Position numbers and translations under genes: made by a program. Shown here piece after piece: positions 16,588 to 23,764 of a stretch of DNA of 35,241 nucleotides. The DNA is from a virus. The first letter of the stretch is position 1. Each line of letters starts with the position of its first letter. The stretch spans positions 1 through 35,241 of IMG/VR virus record IMGVR_UViG_3300049830_000114; one strand, 5' to 3'. The notes below the pieces were generated by a model. The model was not told the DNA's origin. It saw nothing but the letters and a program-made list of their open reading frames with translations, and made no database searches.

Positions 16588-17567
16588 ATTTTACCCTTCA
16601 TATCTGTTTCAGCATTATAGGTATTGAACACATATCCTTCGAAAGCCTTATAAATATCGGTTTCAACTTGTTTCGAGTCCACCTTAGAGTCTATTGTCTT
16701 CTTAATGTGTGGAATAAAACTTACTTTACCAGTTGACTGTAATGACTTATTCTCTTCCGTAAACTTTTTATAGAAGTCAGAAGATCCATGTACGTGGATT
16801 TTAACGTCATCTCCAGCTTTCCAAGTAGATTGAATAGGCTCGTCACCTTCTTTAACATCAAATGAATAGAAGCATTTAGTAAGATGATTGAGAGAGATGA
16901 ATTCAAATTGAAGAGTTTCATCGTTAAAAATATGAACGCCTTTGTCTTCATTTACGTCTGAGAAAGTTAGGGCTCTCGGCGAGCCCGGGTACGTGAACTT
17001 ATCAAATGCCTGAGCCTTATGTACGTGTCCGCCTATTAGCATCTTATTCGGAAGAAGTGACCCAACAATGCCCCCAATGGCTGGCATTCCACTCTCGTAC
17101 TTAGAACCATCGATAGTTTGGTGGTGCAATATAATAGAGTTAGGATTGAGCTTATAAATCTCCTTACAAGTCTCTACGAACATATCCTGATGTCGAAATC
17201 CTACCGCATAAAGATCGCTATCAGTAATTCTATGGTATTCTGTAAATCCAGAGATTTTAACTCCAGTATCGCCAAGTATTAAATCAGCTGAATTAACCGG
17301 ACCACCTCGTGGATTCTCATTATCATGATTTCCAGTTACATAATAGACATTGCTATTAGCTTCCTTTAGTTTTAGGACGTTTCTCTTCAAACAAGTTGAA
17401 ACCGATTGCTTAACGATGTTATGACAGTGCCAGGCATCACCAAGAAGCACTACGCTATCTATTTTAGTACCCTTTAATACGTCATTAATGATAAAATCAA
17501 ACATAGCGTCAGTTTCAGCTATGTTACTATCTTGTATGTGTAAATCTCCGACTAATAAATGCTTCAT
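16545..17567 (-). CDS. SbcD/Mre11/gp47-like recombination nuclease subunit
   Basis: 340 residues starting at ATG 17567 (MKHLLVGDLHI), 7 nt after GGAG and overlapping the GroES-like gene as TAATG. It is a calcineurin-fold metallophosphoesterase: GDLHI (about 7-11), LLGDAWH, TGNHDNE, an HHQ motif and GGHVHKA supply the two-metal site. With the SbcC-like ATPase on the right arm it should form the Mre11-Rad50 type (T4 gp47/gp46) complex that resects DNA ends for recombination and replication restart. The two partners are encoded in opposite arms, about 10 kb apart. Confidence 0.85.
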   Translation of the reverse strand: MKHLLVGDLHIQDSNIAETDAMFDFIINDVLKGTKIDSVVLLGDAWHCHNIVKQSVSTCLKRNVLKLKEANSNVYYVTGNHDNENPRGGPVNSADLILGDTGVKISGFTEYHRITDSDLYAVGFRHQDMFVETCKEIYKLNPNSIILHHQTIDGSKYESGMPAIGGIVGSLLPNKMLIGGHVHKAQAFDKFTYPGSPRALTFSDVNEDKGVHIFNDETLQFEFISLNHLTKCFYSFDVKEGDEPIQSTWKAGDDVKIHVHGSSDFYKKFTEENKSLQSTGKVSFIPHIKKTIDSKVDSKQVETDIYKAFEGYVFNTYNAETDMKGKIWDQMETLSKQITD

Positions 17568-17851
17568 TAAAACTCCATATGAGTTAAATCGTAAGCCACT
17601 ACCCAATCTATTGGGAATAAGACAATCTTAGTCCCTTTAAGAATTAATATGTTCTTATTTTGTGGATGACCTAATACGTCTGCTCTAAAGTAAACTAAAG
17701 TACCAGCCTTAAAGTCATCGCTATCAACTACTACCTTACCTTGGACAAGATCTTTAGTGAAAATAGCAGACATATCAAGGCCTCTAGTTTTTGTCTTCTC
17801 TTCTTTAGCCTCAAGTGGTTCCACAGCAACTAATTTACCATAAATTTTCAT
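17567..17851 (-). CDS. GroES-like co-chaperonin candidate
   Basis: 94 residues, about GroES length (97), ATG in an ATGA overlap with the sigma gene and behind GGAG. The order of elements fits GroES: a first strand KLVAVEPLEAKEE, a polar then hydrophobic segment (TKTRGLDMSAIF) where the GroEL-binding mobile loop would lie, a strand LVQGKVVV, the KAGTLVYFRAD segment resembling GroES VGDIVIF, and a final ILKGTKIVLFPIDWVVAY like the closing IMSESDILAIVE. The phage also encodes a GroEL-type chaperonin, which makes a cognate partner plausible. Identity at residue level is low, so this is a fold-level inference. Confidence 0.55.
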   Translation of the reverse strand: MKIYGKLVAVEPLEAKEEKTKTRGLDMSAIFTKDLVQGKVVVDSDDFKAGTLVYFRADVLGHPQNKNILILKGTKIVLFPIDWVVAYDLTHMEF

Positions 17852-18870
17852 GCAAAATCTCCTAAGTTAATACCTTTTAAAATTAAAACTTTTTTCTCCA
17901 ACAAAGTCAATTGCTCGTAAACTTTATCTATCTTAGACAGCGTATCTTTTTTCTCTACTAATTCAAGAGGGTCCTCTTGATCCTCATATGAGGTTAAATC
18001 CACAGCTCTGACTTCTTGATTTTCACCAACAAATTCATCTAATGATCTTTTCTTCGTAGCCATGATTAAATCGCTAACAAGATCTAATTCCATTTCTAAA
18101 GAATCGGCTACATGTTCAGCAGTTGCGTCTGGATTAACCTGCAAGAATTTTCTAATAGTGTAGAGCTTCTTCCGATCATTGACGCCTATCGTAACATCTG
18201 CGTAATTATCTCCATCAGAAATAAGAGCAGCTGTGATTTTACCAATAGCTACTTGATGAAAAGATGATATATCGGTTTCATGAACATACTTGTCAACTGC
18301 ACTTACTAAGCCCATATTAGCGACTTGGATAAGGTCTTCAAACTCCATACTTTTAAACGTAGATCCAAATACTTTAGCCTTACTTAAAGATAAGTATAGA
18401 TGCTTCGTAATAATCTCATCTCGAAGCTTTTTTATGCCTTCAAAAAAAGACGATAATTCTTTAATGATTTCGACATTTACTTCTTTGCCGTCCTTGTTAA
18501 CTCTATCTATATTTTTCATAGCAAAGCTGCAGAACTGAAAATTGATTGGGATGTTATGCATTAGGCTTGGGTTATTAGTTCTGATCGCCACATTTACGGT
18601 ATCTTTGAAAATTTCTTGACGTGCTCTGAAATAAGATCTAGCAGTTTTAATCCCGCCTTTAATCCTGTTGATGAATCTAATGAATTTGAAGTATACTTTT
18701 CTGCCTGGGCCGCTAGCCCTCAACTTCTTCGAGAATAAAATCTCCATTTGAAATAATCGATGCAATAATACAAGAATATCCTCAACCTTGCCCTGCTGCT
18801 TCTTAAGAGAGTCCTTGATGTCTTTTAAGTACGCCTTAATGAGTTTATACTCTTTTAGATCTTCATTCAT
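17848..18870 (-). CDS. Sigma70-family factor lacking region 4.2
   Basis: 340 residues. Region 2 is clear at about 150-220: RDEIITKHLYLSLSKAKVFG, then FEDLIQVANMGLVSAVDKY and a ten-residue-later SFHQVAIGKI helix, matching the region 2.1-2.4 pattern of core-binding and -10 recognition. Region 3-like helices follow (about 226-285). The chain ends after an LTLLEKKVLILKGINLG helix equivalent to region 4.1. The DNA-binding helix-turn-helix 4.2 is absent and no frameshift restores it. The N-terminal about 145 residues are long, basic and helical. It probably redirects host RNA polymerase to phage promoters, perhaps late ones. Confidence 0.75.
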   Translation of the reverse strand: MNEDLKEYKLIKAYLKDIKDSLKKQQGKVEDILVLLHRLFQMEILFSKKLRASGPGRKVYFKFIRFINRIKGGIKTARSYFRARQEIFKDTVNVAIRTNNPSLMHNIPINFQFCSFAMKNIDRVNKDGKEVNVEIIKELSSFFEGIKKLRDEIITKHLYLSLSKAKVFGSTFKSMEFEDLIQVANMGLVSAVDKYVHETDISSFHQVAIGKITAALISDGDNYADVTIGVNDRKKLYTIRKFLQVNPDATAEHVADSLEMELDLVSDLIMATKKRSLDEFVGENQEVRAVDLTSYEDQEDPLELVEKKDTLSKIDKVYEQLTLLEKKVLILKGINLGDFA

Positions 18871-18876
18871 CTATAT

Positions 18877-18906
18877 ATTGTATCCTATATTCTCATATTG
18901 AGTCAA
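18877..18906 (-). promoter_or_regulatory. Sigma70-like promoter of the sigma-factor gene
   Basis: In the 38-bp gap after the helicase gene, minus strand: TTGACT (18901-18906), 18-bp spacer, TACAAT (18877-18882). The ATG of the sigma gene lies only 6 nt beyond the -10, so transcription from here would begin at or next to the start codon. An AGGA exists 12 nt before the ATG and could serve read-through mRNA from the helicase gene. Confidence 0.6.
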
Positions 18907-18908
18907 GC

Positions 18909-20351
18909 CTAAGTGATGTCTAAAAATTCAACTGGACCCACTTCTAGGTAATATTCGACCCTAGCATCGCAATGTCTTCTAAGACTGTCTACATTTTGTA
19001 CACGAAAGTCTATGAGTTTACATTCAGTTTTACCTTCAGAAAGTCTAGTACTTCGCCCAATAATACCTTGTTTAACCTGTACGGAGCTTCTATTGGCTTT
19101 CCAGCTTATCGAAACTTGGTTCGATCTGATATCGGTCCCGGTACTGACTGCAGAGGTTCCAACTAAAACCATAACTTTACCGCTATTAAAGTCATCCACG
19201 GCTTTCTTCGTATCACTCTTGCCATGAGCAAAGGCATATATTGGACCTAACTCCTTCAATAGAAGCTCTTCTTGGCTTAATTCGTCTATTAGAATCAAAA
19301 CAGGCATATTAGCTTCTATTGATTGCCTTACAACTGTCCCGATAGTGCTTATGATGTTTTTATTCTGATAAATATGTTTTTGATTAGATAAGACCTGATT
19401 AGATCCTTTATAGGAAGAAGATGAATTAACGTCAAAAATCAGCGTAGATAGCTTTGCTAAGAATCCTTCGTCCTGAAGCTCTTTGATGCCTTTTTCATAA
19501 ACAAGTGGACCAATAATCCCTTCTAGTAATATATCCTTGCCATCGTTTCTTTCTTGAGTAGCAGAGAGGAACCAACGATATGGACAATGAGCTAAAGTCG
19601 TAAGGGCTGACTTAGAAAGCAATTCCGAAGGGACGGTATGGGACTCATCGATTATGCAAGCTGTATATTTTTTAAACGCCTCAAGCTCTTCTGGATCTTC
19701 TACCATAGCTACTGATTTAGCAATAGATACCAGTATCCTCTTGCCTAAATCTCTTTTTCCATCACCAAATAATCCAACATTCTTTTTACCAAATAAGACT
19801 AAAGCCTCATCATATAATTGTCTACCAATAGAAGCGGAAGGAGTTACTATTACGGTAGGGAGTCCTATCTCTTTTATTAAGTTCATAATAATTAAACTTT
19901 TGCCTGCGCCAGTACCAATCTCAACATGGCTATGAGAGTTCTTGAGTAAAATCTCAACAGCATCCTTCTGATAATACCTCATCTTCTTCTCTGGAACCTT
20001 ATCCCATGGCATTATCTTAAATTCAGGATAAACCACATCATCTCTATACCCAACATTTTGCATCAAGACCTGAATCTTACCGACTAAACCAGTTAAGGTA
20101 TAATAGCCGCTCTCATCTTCGAATAAAACCGTTCCATTAACTTCTTTGGTTAGCCTATCCATTTCTAATTGAAAATCTTCTTCACCCATTCTGCTGACTA
20201 AAAAATACTTACTCTTCTTCATCCTGCTAATGCTATGCTGGACATCTTTTTTCTTATACGACAGTATTTTAGTCAAACGAACAATATCGGATTCATCATG
20301 CTCTAAAATTCTAAGCTTTGTAGGGCTTTCTTTAACTAATAGCATATGCAT
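18909..20351 (-). CDS. UvsW-like SF2 DNA helicase
   Basis: 480 residues. Superfamily 2 motifs are complete: Q-like MRYYQKDAV (about 124-132), motif I GTGAGKS (146-152), II DESH (235-238), III LSATQERNDG (262-271), and near the C-terminus motif V/VI GTSAVSTGTD and QGIIGRSTR. An N-terminal about 110-residue domain precedes the helicase core as in T4 UvsW and RecG/RadD-like phage helicases. It likely unwinds branched recombination and R-loop intermediates. Start is ATG 20351 or 20345, both after AAGGA, within the end of the preceding gene. It is clustered with sigma and SbcD genes. Confidence 0.85.
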   Translation of the reverse strand: MHMLLVKESPTKLRILEHDESDIVRLTKILSYKKKDVQHSISRMKKSKYFLVSRMGEEDFQLEMDRLTKEVNGTVLFEDESGYYTLTGLVGKIQVLMQNVGYRDDVVYPEFKIMPWDKVPEKKMRYYQKDAVEILLKNSHSHVEIGTGAGKSLIIMNLIKEIGLPTVIVTPSASIGRQLYDEALVLFGKKNVGLFGDGKRDLGKRILVSIAKSVAMVEDPEELEAFKKYTACIIDESHTVPSELLSKSALTTLAHCPYRWFLSATQERNDGKDILLEGIIGPLVYEKGIKELQDEGFLAKLSTLIFDVNSSSSYKGSNQVLSNQKHIYQNKNIISTIGTVVRQSIEANMPVLILIDELSQEELLLKELGPIYAFAHGKSDTKKAVDDFNSGKVMVLVGTSAVSTGTDIRSNQVSISWKANRSSVQVKQGIIGRSTRLSEGKTECKLIDFRVQNVDSLRRHCDARVEYYLEVGPVEFLDIT

Positions 20352-21648
20352 CTCTTCCTTCGTAATGCCAATCGTAGGCTTCAGGGTTAGAATACTTTAA
20401 CTGAAACTTAACAACGTAATTAGCGTATTTACTTTTTTCCATACGAGATAGGTCAGCCTCATCTAAATGCCTTTGCTTCATTCTTGGATCATCAGCATAA
20501 AGTTTATAAGCCATGAAGCTTAGCGAACCCACGTTCTTACCCTCTTGTTTAAAGTATTGATACCTCTCATATGCCTCTAACTTATCTGGCAAGTACCTAG
20601 AAGCGTATATAGACTTATTCGCGGCAAATTTCTCTTTATCCGTAAACTTTAAAATCTTACCATATTGAGTTTCGATATTATTAAGGGAAAACTTGTATGG
20701 CTTAATGCTTTGTCCGACCGCAAGCATTACCTTGGTTTCCCATGAACGGCTTCGGACCCCAGGGCAAAAGGTCATATCAGTACATTTGAGTAGCTTCATC
20801 TTGACTAATCCAGCTCTTAAAGGCCCATAGGCGTGACTAAAGAAGGCAAGCTCACGTTTAGACGAAACTTCCAAATGCTTCTTGTGGTACTGCTGTAACG
20901 TCGAAATAGCACCCCAATATAGGATATATTTCAAACACTTCTTCTTCGTTATACGTAATTTAGCCCATTCTACGTCAATTTTAGCAGACCCTAGCATGTT
21001 TGAGTTCTTGCTATAAAAAGTAAATTTACACTCATCAAATAGTTTATGGGAAAGTCTTACTACTGAATTATAGGTTTTAAACTTCGAGTTCCTCGACCCA
21101 GGGTTTAGTTTGAAGATCCTATTCATTATCTCTTCAACTGCTTTCTTTTTCATTGAGCCCTTAACTAAACGGATTGCATCCAACTGATTCTTGATGATCT
21201 TAACACCAGAAGGTCTACCATTAAAGATACTCTTATGGAATATTTCTTTAGATAAAAGCTTATCAAGGGCATTCTTAAAATCCCAATAGTTTTCATTTTT
21301 AAACCATTTAGGGTAATTAGTTGTTCTAATGTCATATCGAGCCTCAAGTCTTTTCTTTAAAGAAATCAGACAAGAGTAGAGAATCTTATCATCTATTACC
21401 GCGAATGTACGTTTATTGATATTAAAATCAATATAGCTACCAGATTTTATTCCTTTTTCGGCTAGCTCTGAATACGACTCACTTAAGAACCAATACAGGA
21501 TATGAAATCTTGTTTTATTAGTAAAAGACTTCCTAGCATTTTTATTAGCGAAGTTATCGTAAAATGAATCAACGACATGCAATTCTTCTTTTGAAAGAAC
21601 TGCATCCATATTTTCTTTAAATGTATCTTTGTAAATCTTATTAATCAA
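20332..21648 (-). CDS. Large basic hypothetical protein
   Basis: 438 residues, strongly Lys/Tyr/Phe-rich and helical. The start appears to be a TTG at 21648 overlapping the upstream stop (TTGATTAA); the ATG at Met14 (MDAVLSKEEL) is an alternative. No catalytic motif was recognised. The basic charge and the position just before the helicase suggest a nucleic-acid-related role. It overlaps the helicase gene by 20 bp. Confidence 0.5.
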   Translation of the reverse strand: MINKIYKDTFKENMDAVLSKEELHVVDSFYDNFANKNARKSFTNKTRFHILYWFLSESYSELAEKGIKSGSYIDFNINKRTFAVIDDKILYSCLISLKKRLEARYDIRTTNYPKWFKNENYWDFKNALDKLLSKEIFHKSIFNGRPSGVKIIKNQLDAIRLVKGSMKKKAVEEIMNRIFKLNPGSRNSKFKTYNSVVRLSHKLFDECKFTFYSKNSNMLGSAKIDVEWAKLRITKKKCLKYILYWGAISTLQQYHKKHLEVSSKRELAFFSHAYGPLRAGLVKMKLLKCTDMTFCPGVRSRSWETKVMLAVGQSIKPYKFSLNNIETQYGKILKFTDKEKFAANKSIYASRYLPDKLEAYERYQYFKQEGKNVGSLSFMAYKLYADDPRMKQRHLDEADLSRMEKSKYANYVVKFQLKYSNPEAYDWHYEGRDAYAIS

Positions 21649-22069
21649 GGATGTAAATCTTTACTACTTTAGAGTTGTCTTTAGATTTTAAAGTTACCTT
21701 AACTTCTTTACCATCTTTATCATGAAAGTTTAAAAATACCGAAGTCTCGCCGACACGAGCATCTGCCGTATACGTCGTAGAATTCTTCTCAGAATACTCT
21801 CTGCCATCAGCTCGTACGTAAACGTCTGGACCACTACTACCCTTACCGCGATAAACTTTAGATTTACCGTATTGAACTAACATAAAGTTACTATCGCCAA
21901 GTTTACCTTGCATAAATTCTCTTAAATGATCACCATCACGAATAGGGATCTGTAAAAACTCCGTCTTACCTTCTTTAACCGAATGCTTCCAATACTTCTT
22001 CATGTCGCCTCTTTCTTTATTTACAGGAAATCTTAACCAATTAGGATATAGCCAGTCTCTTAGTTTCAT
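21641..22069 (-). CDS. Hypothetical protein
   Basis: 142 residues. ATG 22069 overlaps the upstream stop as ATGA. An internal ATG at 22003 (MKKYWKHS) has a better ribosome binding site (GAGG), so two starts are possible. The first 20 residues are aromatic/basic (RDWLYPNWLRF). The rest is strand-rich with many charged residues, including DVYVRADGREYSE. No family was recognised. Confidence 0.45.
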   Translation of the reverse strand: MKLRDWLYPNWLRFPVNKERGDMKKYWKHSVKEGKTEFLQIPIRDGDHLREFMQGKLGDSNFMLVQYGKSKVYRGKGSSGPDVYVRADGREYSEKNSTTYTADARVGETSVFLNFHDKDGKEVKVTLKSKDNSKVVKIYILD

Positions 22070-22230
22070 TTTGATTTCTTAATTTTAGATTGTTTTAATA
22101 CCATTTTAACATCTCTATCCTTTAAACCCAATAAAGATACCATGCGTATAACTTCTTTAATGATTTCTTTATCACTCATCTTTTTATAACCACATAAAGT
22201 AATTTCAGGCAATTTAACTTTATAATTCAT
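22066..22230 (-). CDS. Small basic helical protein
   Basis: 54 residues, ATG 6 nt after GAGG and overlapping the next gene as ATGA. The C-terminal part (SDKEIIKEVIRMVSLLGLKDRDVKMVLKQ) is two short helices joined by a turn and the tail is Lys-rich. It could be a small DNA-binding or regulatory protein, but nothing is recognised. The good ribosome binding site and tight coupling support a real gene. Confidence 0.55.
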   Translation of the reverse strand: MNYKVKLPEITLCGYKKMSDKEIIKEVIRMVSLLGLKDRDVKMVLKQSKIKKSK

Positions 22231-22404
22231 TTAAACCTCATCCAAGACAAATGTAAGATTTCTTTGTTTACAAAACTCAACAGCTTTCTTTTTCTCAAGA
22301 CTTTGGAATAGAACTGATCCATCCGATACTCGAACAACTTGATAGACAGGATACTGAATAGCCTGACTTAATATAATTCTTGTATCGGCTACCACTTTAT
22401 TCAT
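22231..22404 (-). CDS. Small hypothetical protein
   Basis: 57 residues from ATG 22404 (MNKVVADTR), which overlaps the preceding stop as ATGAATAA. The sequence PVYQVVRVSDGSVLFQS followed by a helix AVEFCKQRNL and a short strand suggests a compact alpha/beta fold. Unknown function. It is adjacent to the HTH regulator and probably co-regulated. Confidence 0.45.
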   Translation of the reverse strand: MNKVVADTRIILSQAIQYPVYQVVRVSDGSVLFQSLEKKKAVEFCKQRNLTFVLDEV

Positions 22405-23176
22405 CCCAAGAAATCTCATCGGATTCTTTTTTATCTTTTGATTCTTCTTTCAGATGTTCATTAATATCAGAATCAAGATGCTGGTGATAGCCGTTTATAA
22501 CTTCATCAGAGTCAATACGAATATTACCGCTCTTAACATGTATATTTTCACTACCAGCAACCCATTCAAGATGAGATTTTTTAGATTCAGGAGGATTATT
22601 AACTACATAATCTTTAAATTCATCCTCACTCATCGTCTTGACATCCATATTCTTAGATTTAACAATTCTACTCTTTGCATATGCAATTTTTCTTTGCATT
22701 GATTCTTCATCATTCTTAGATTCAAGATATCTCTCTCTAGCTTCTTTAAGCTTGTTACTGTGAGCAGGAGGATTATTCATGCTTTTAACTAAACCATAAA
22801 AATCTTCATTAGAGAGGGTATAGTTACCTTCTGACTTCATTACTGGATCAATTTCATCCTCAGACAAAACTCCACCCATAGCTAAAGCTAATTCTTTACC
22901 AGCATTAACAGCAGATGGAACTGACTCTTCAAAATCCATGTATTCCAAATCTCCTAAGAAAGACCTAATAGTATGTTCTGATAAGGAAAAGATACCCATT
23001 AGCTTTAGAAACACAGATAACTGTATGTTATTTCTAAGGTTTTCATAATTAGTGACAACTGATACGTTTACGCCAAGCAATTCAGCTAATTTAGTCCTAG
23101 ATAAAAGACCGTCAGACTCTCTTCTATGTTTAAAGTAAAGCGCAATTTTATTTTCTAAAGTTAATTGTGTATTCAT
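22397..23176 (-). CDS. HTH (XRE/Cro-CI-like) transcriptional regulator
   Basis: 259 residues from ATG 23176 (MNTQLT), 6 nt after GGGAG. The first about 65 residues form a Cro/CI-type helix-turn-helix (SRTKLAELLGVNVSVVTNYENL as the recognition region, then KLMGIFSLS). The rest is acidic and polar, without an autocleavage (Ser-Lys protease) domain, so this is not a LexA-type repressor. The C-terminal about 110 residues are charged and possibly disordered. The gene is first in the leftward arm with its own promoter, which contains a palindrome that could be its binding site. It may act as an early-gene switch. Confidence 0.65.
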   Translation of the reverse strand: MNTQLTLENKIALYFKHRRESDGLLSRTKLAELLGVNVSVVTNYENLRNNIQLSVFLKLMGIFSLSEHTIRSFLGDLEYMDFEESVPSAVNAGKELALAMGGVLSEDEIDPVMKSEGNYTLSNEDFYGLVKSMNNPPAHSNKLKEARERYLESKNDEESMQRKIAYAKSRIVKSKNMDVKTMSEDEFKDYVVNNPPESKKSHLEWVAGSENIHVKSGNIRIDSDEVINGYHQHLDSDINEHLKEESKDKKESDEISWDE

Positions 23177-23195
23177 ACCTATCTCCCGTACAATG

Positions 23196-23225
23196 ATGAT
23201 AGCAGAGAACATACGTATGTGTCAA
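23196..23225 (-). promoter_or_regulatory. Leftward promoter of the HTH regulator with candidate operator
   Basis: Minus strand: TTGACA (23220-23225), 18-bp spacer, extended -10 TGC-TATCAT (hexamer 23196-23201). The spacer contains a perfect 12-bp palindrome ACATACGTATGT (23209-23220) that touches the -35. A regulator bound there would block polymerase, so autoregulation by the downstream HTH protein is the simplest reading. The leader is about 13 nt. Confidence 0.7.
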
Positions 23226-23233
23226 GCTGAGGC

Positions 23234-23294
23234 GTTCTTGTATATGCCCCCAATTCCTAGGGGGTAGTGCATTTTATATTATCCTTGCAAGAAC
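23234..23294. other. Nested stem-loop in the divergent control region
   Basis: A GC stem CCCCC/GGGGG (23247-23251 with 23260-23264, 8-nt loop) stands out in AT-rich DNA. It is enclosed by a second inverted repeat, GTTCTTG (23234-23240) with CAAGAAC (23288-23294). It lies between the leftward regulator promoter and the rightward tRNA. It has no T-run in the leftward direction and only a weak TTTTATATT rightward, so it is a poor terminator. Its function is unknown. Confidence 0.4.
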
Positions 23295-23320
23295 CAGTTA
23301 GACGGTATAGTATTATTTAT

Positions 23321-23397
23321 GGGAAGTTAGCTTAGTTGGTTAAAGCATTCGCCTCATAAGCGAAGGATCGTGGGTTCGAGTCCCACACTTCCTACCA
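23321..23397 (+). tRNA. tRNA with anticodon CAU (Met, or Ile2 after lysidine modification)
   Basis: A complete cloverleaf: 7-bp acceptor stem with G1-U72, D-stem GCTT/AAGC, anticodon stem TTCGC/GCGAA with loop CTCATAA, a 5-nt variable loop, T-stem GTGGG/CCCAC with TTCGAGT loop, discriminator A73, and encoded CCA (23395-23397). The anticodon is CAU. The initiator C1-A72 mismatch is absent, so it is an elongator Met tRNA or an Ile2-type tRNA. Upstream TTGCAA (23285-23290) and TATAGT (23306-23311) form only a weak promoter (15-bp spacer). Confidence 0.93.
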
Positions 23398-23415
23398 AAT
23401 TTATTTAGGAGGAAT

Positions 23416-23562
23416 ATGATATTAGGTTATAAAGAATATAGTTATGAAAGGCATAAGACTTATTATTTGACTATAAACGGTATACAGTTTGGTGGGCCAT
23501 TATTTTCAATGGCTGAGGTAAATAAGAGGATGGAAGAGATTATGAGTGGTGAATGTGTGTAA
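23416..23562 (+). CDS. Small hypothetical protein
   Basis: 48 residues, ATG 5 nt after AGGAGG, immediately downstream of the tRNA. The chain is Tyr-rich at the start (YKEYSYERHKTYYLTI), with a beta-turn NGIQFGGP and a C-terminal helix. It looks like a small alpha/beta protein of unknown function. The strong ribosome binding site is the main support. Confidence 0.55.
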   Translation: MILGYKEYSYERHKTYYLTINGIQFGGPLFSMAEVNKRMEEIMSGECV

Positions 23563-23764
23563 TAAATGTGTAAATGAAGATGGATTTAGTGGGGTTAAGT
23601 TTTTAGCTTGTTTATATTTGTTGCTTTCTGTAATGGCTTTCGTATCTGGATTGGTTGATTCAAAAGTAATTCTTTATGGTAATAGTCCATGTGATGAAGT
23701 TACTCAGGGATTAGGATATGCATTCCCGACGTATAAATTAGGTTGCATGGTAGGGAGGGATTAA
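23546..23764 (+). CDS. Small membrane-associated protein
   Basis: 72 residues if GTG 23546 is used; GTG codons at 23549 and 23555 are alternatives and no start has a strong ribosome binding site. Cys-x-x-Cys at the start (VCNKCVNED) precedes a hydrophobic span (about 18-40, LACLYLLLSVMAFVSGLV). The C-terminal part has two more Cys. It overlaps the previous gene by 17 bp and the ThyX start as TAATG. Confidence 0.45.
   Translation: MVNVCNKCVNEDGFSGVKFLACLYLLLSVMAFVSGLVDSKVILYGNSPCDEVTQGLGYAFPTYKLGCMVGRD

Noticed and set aside
23247-23264. The CCCCC/GGGGG hairpin as an ordinary terminator
   Set aside because: No uninterrupted T-run follows on either strand.
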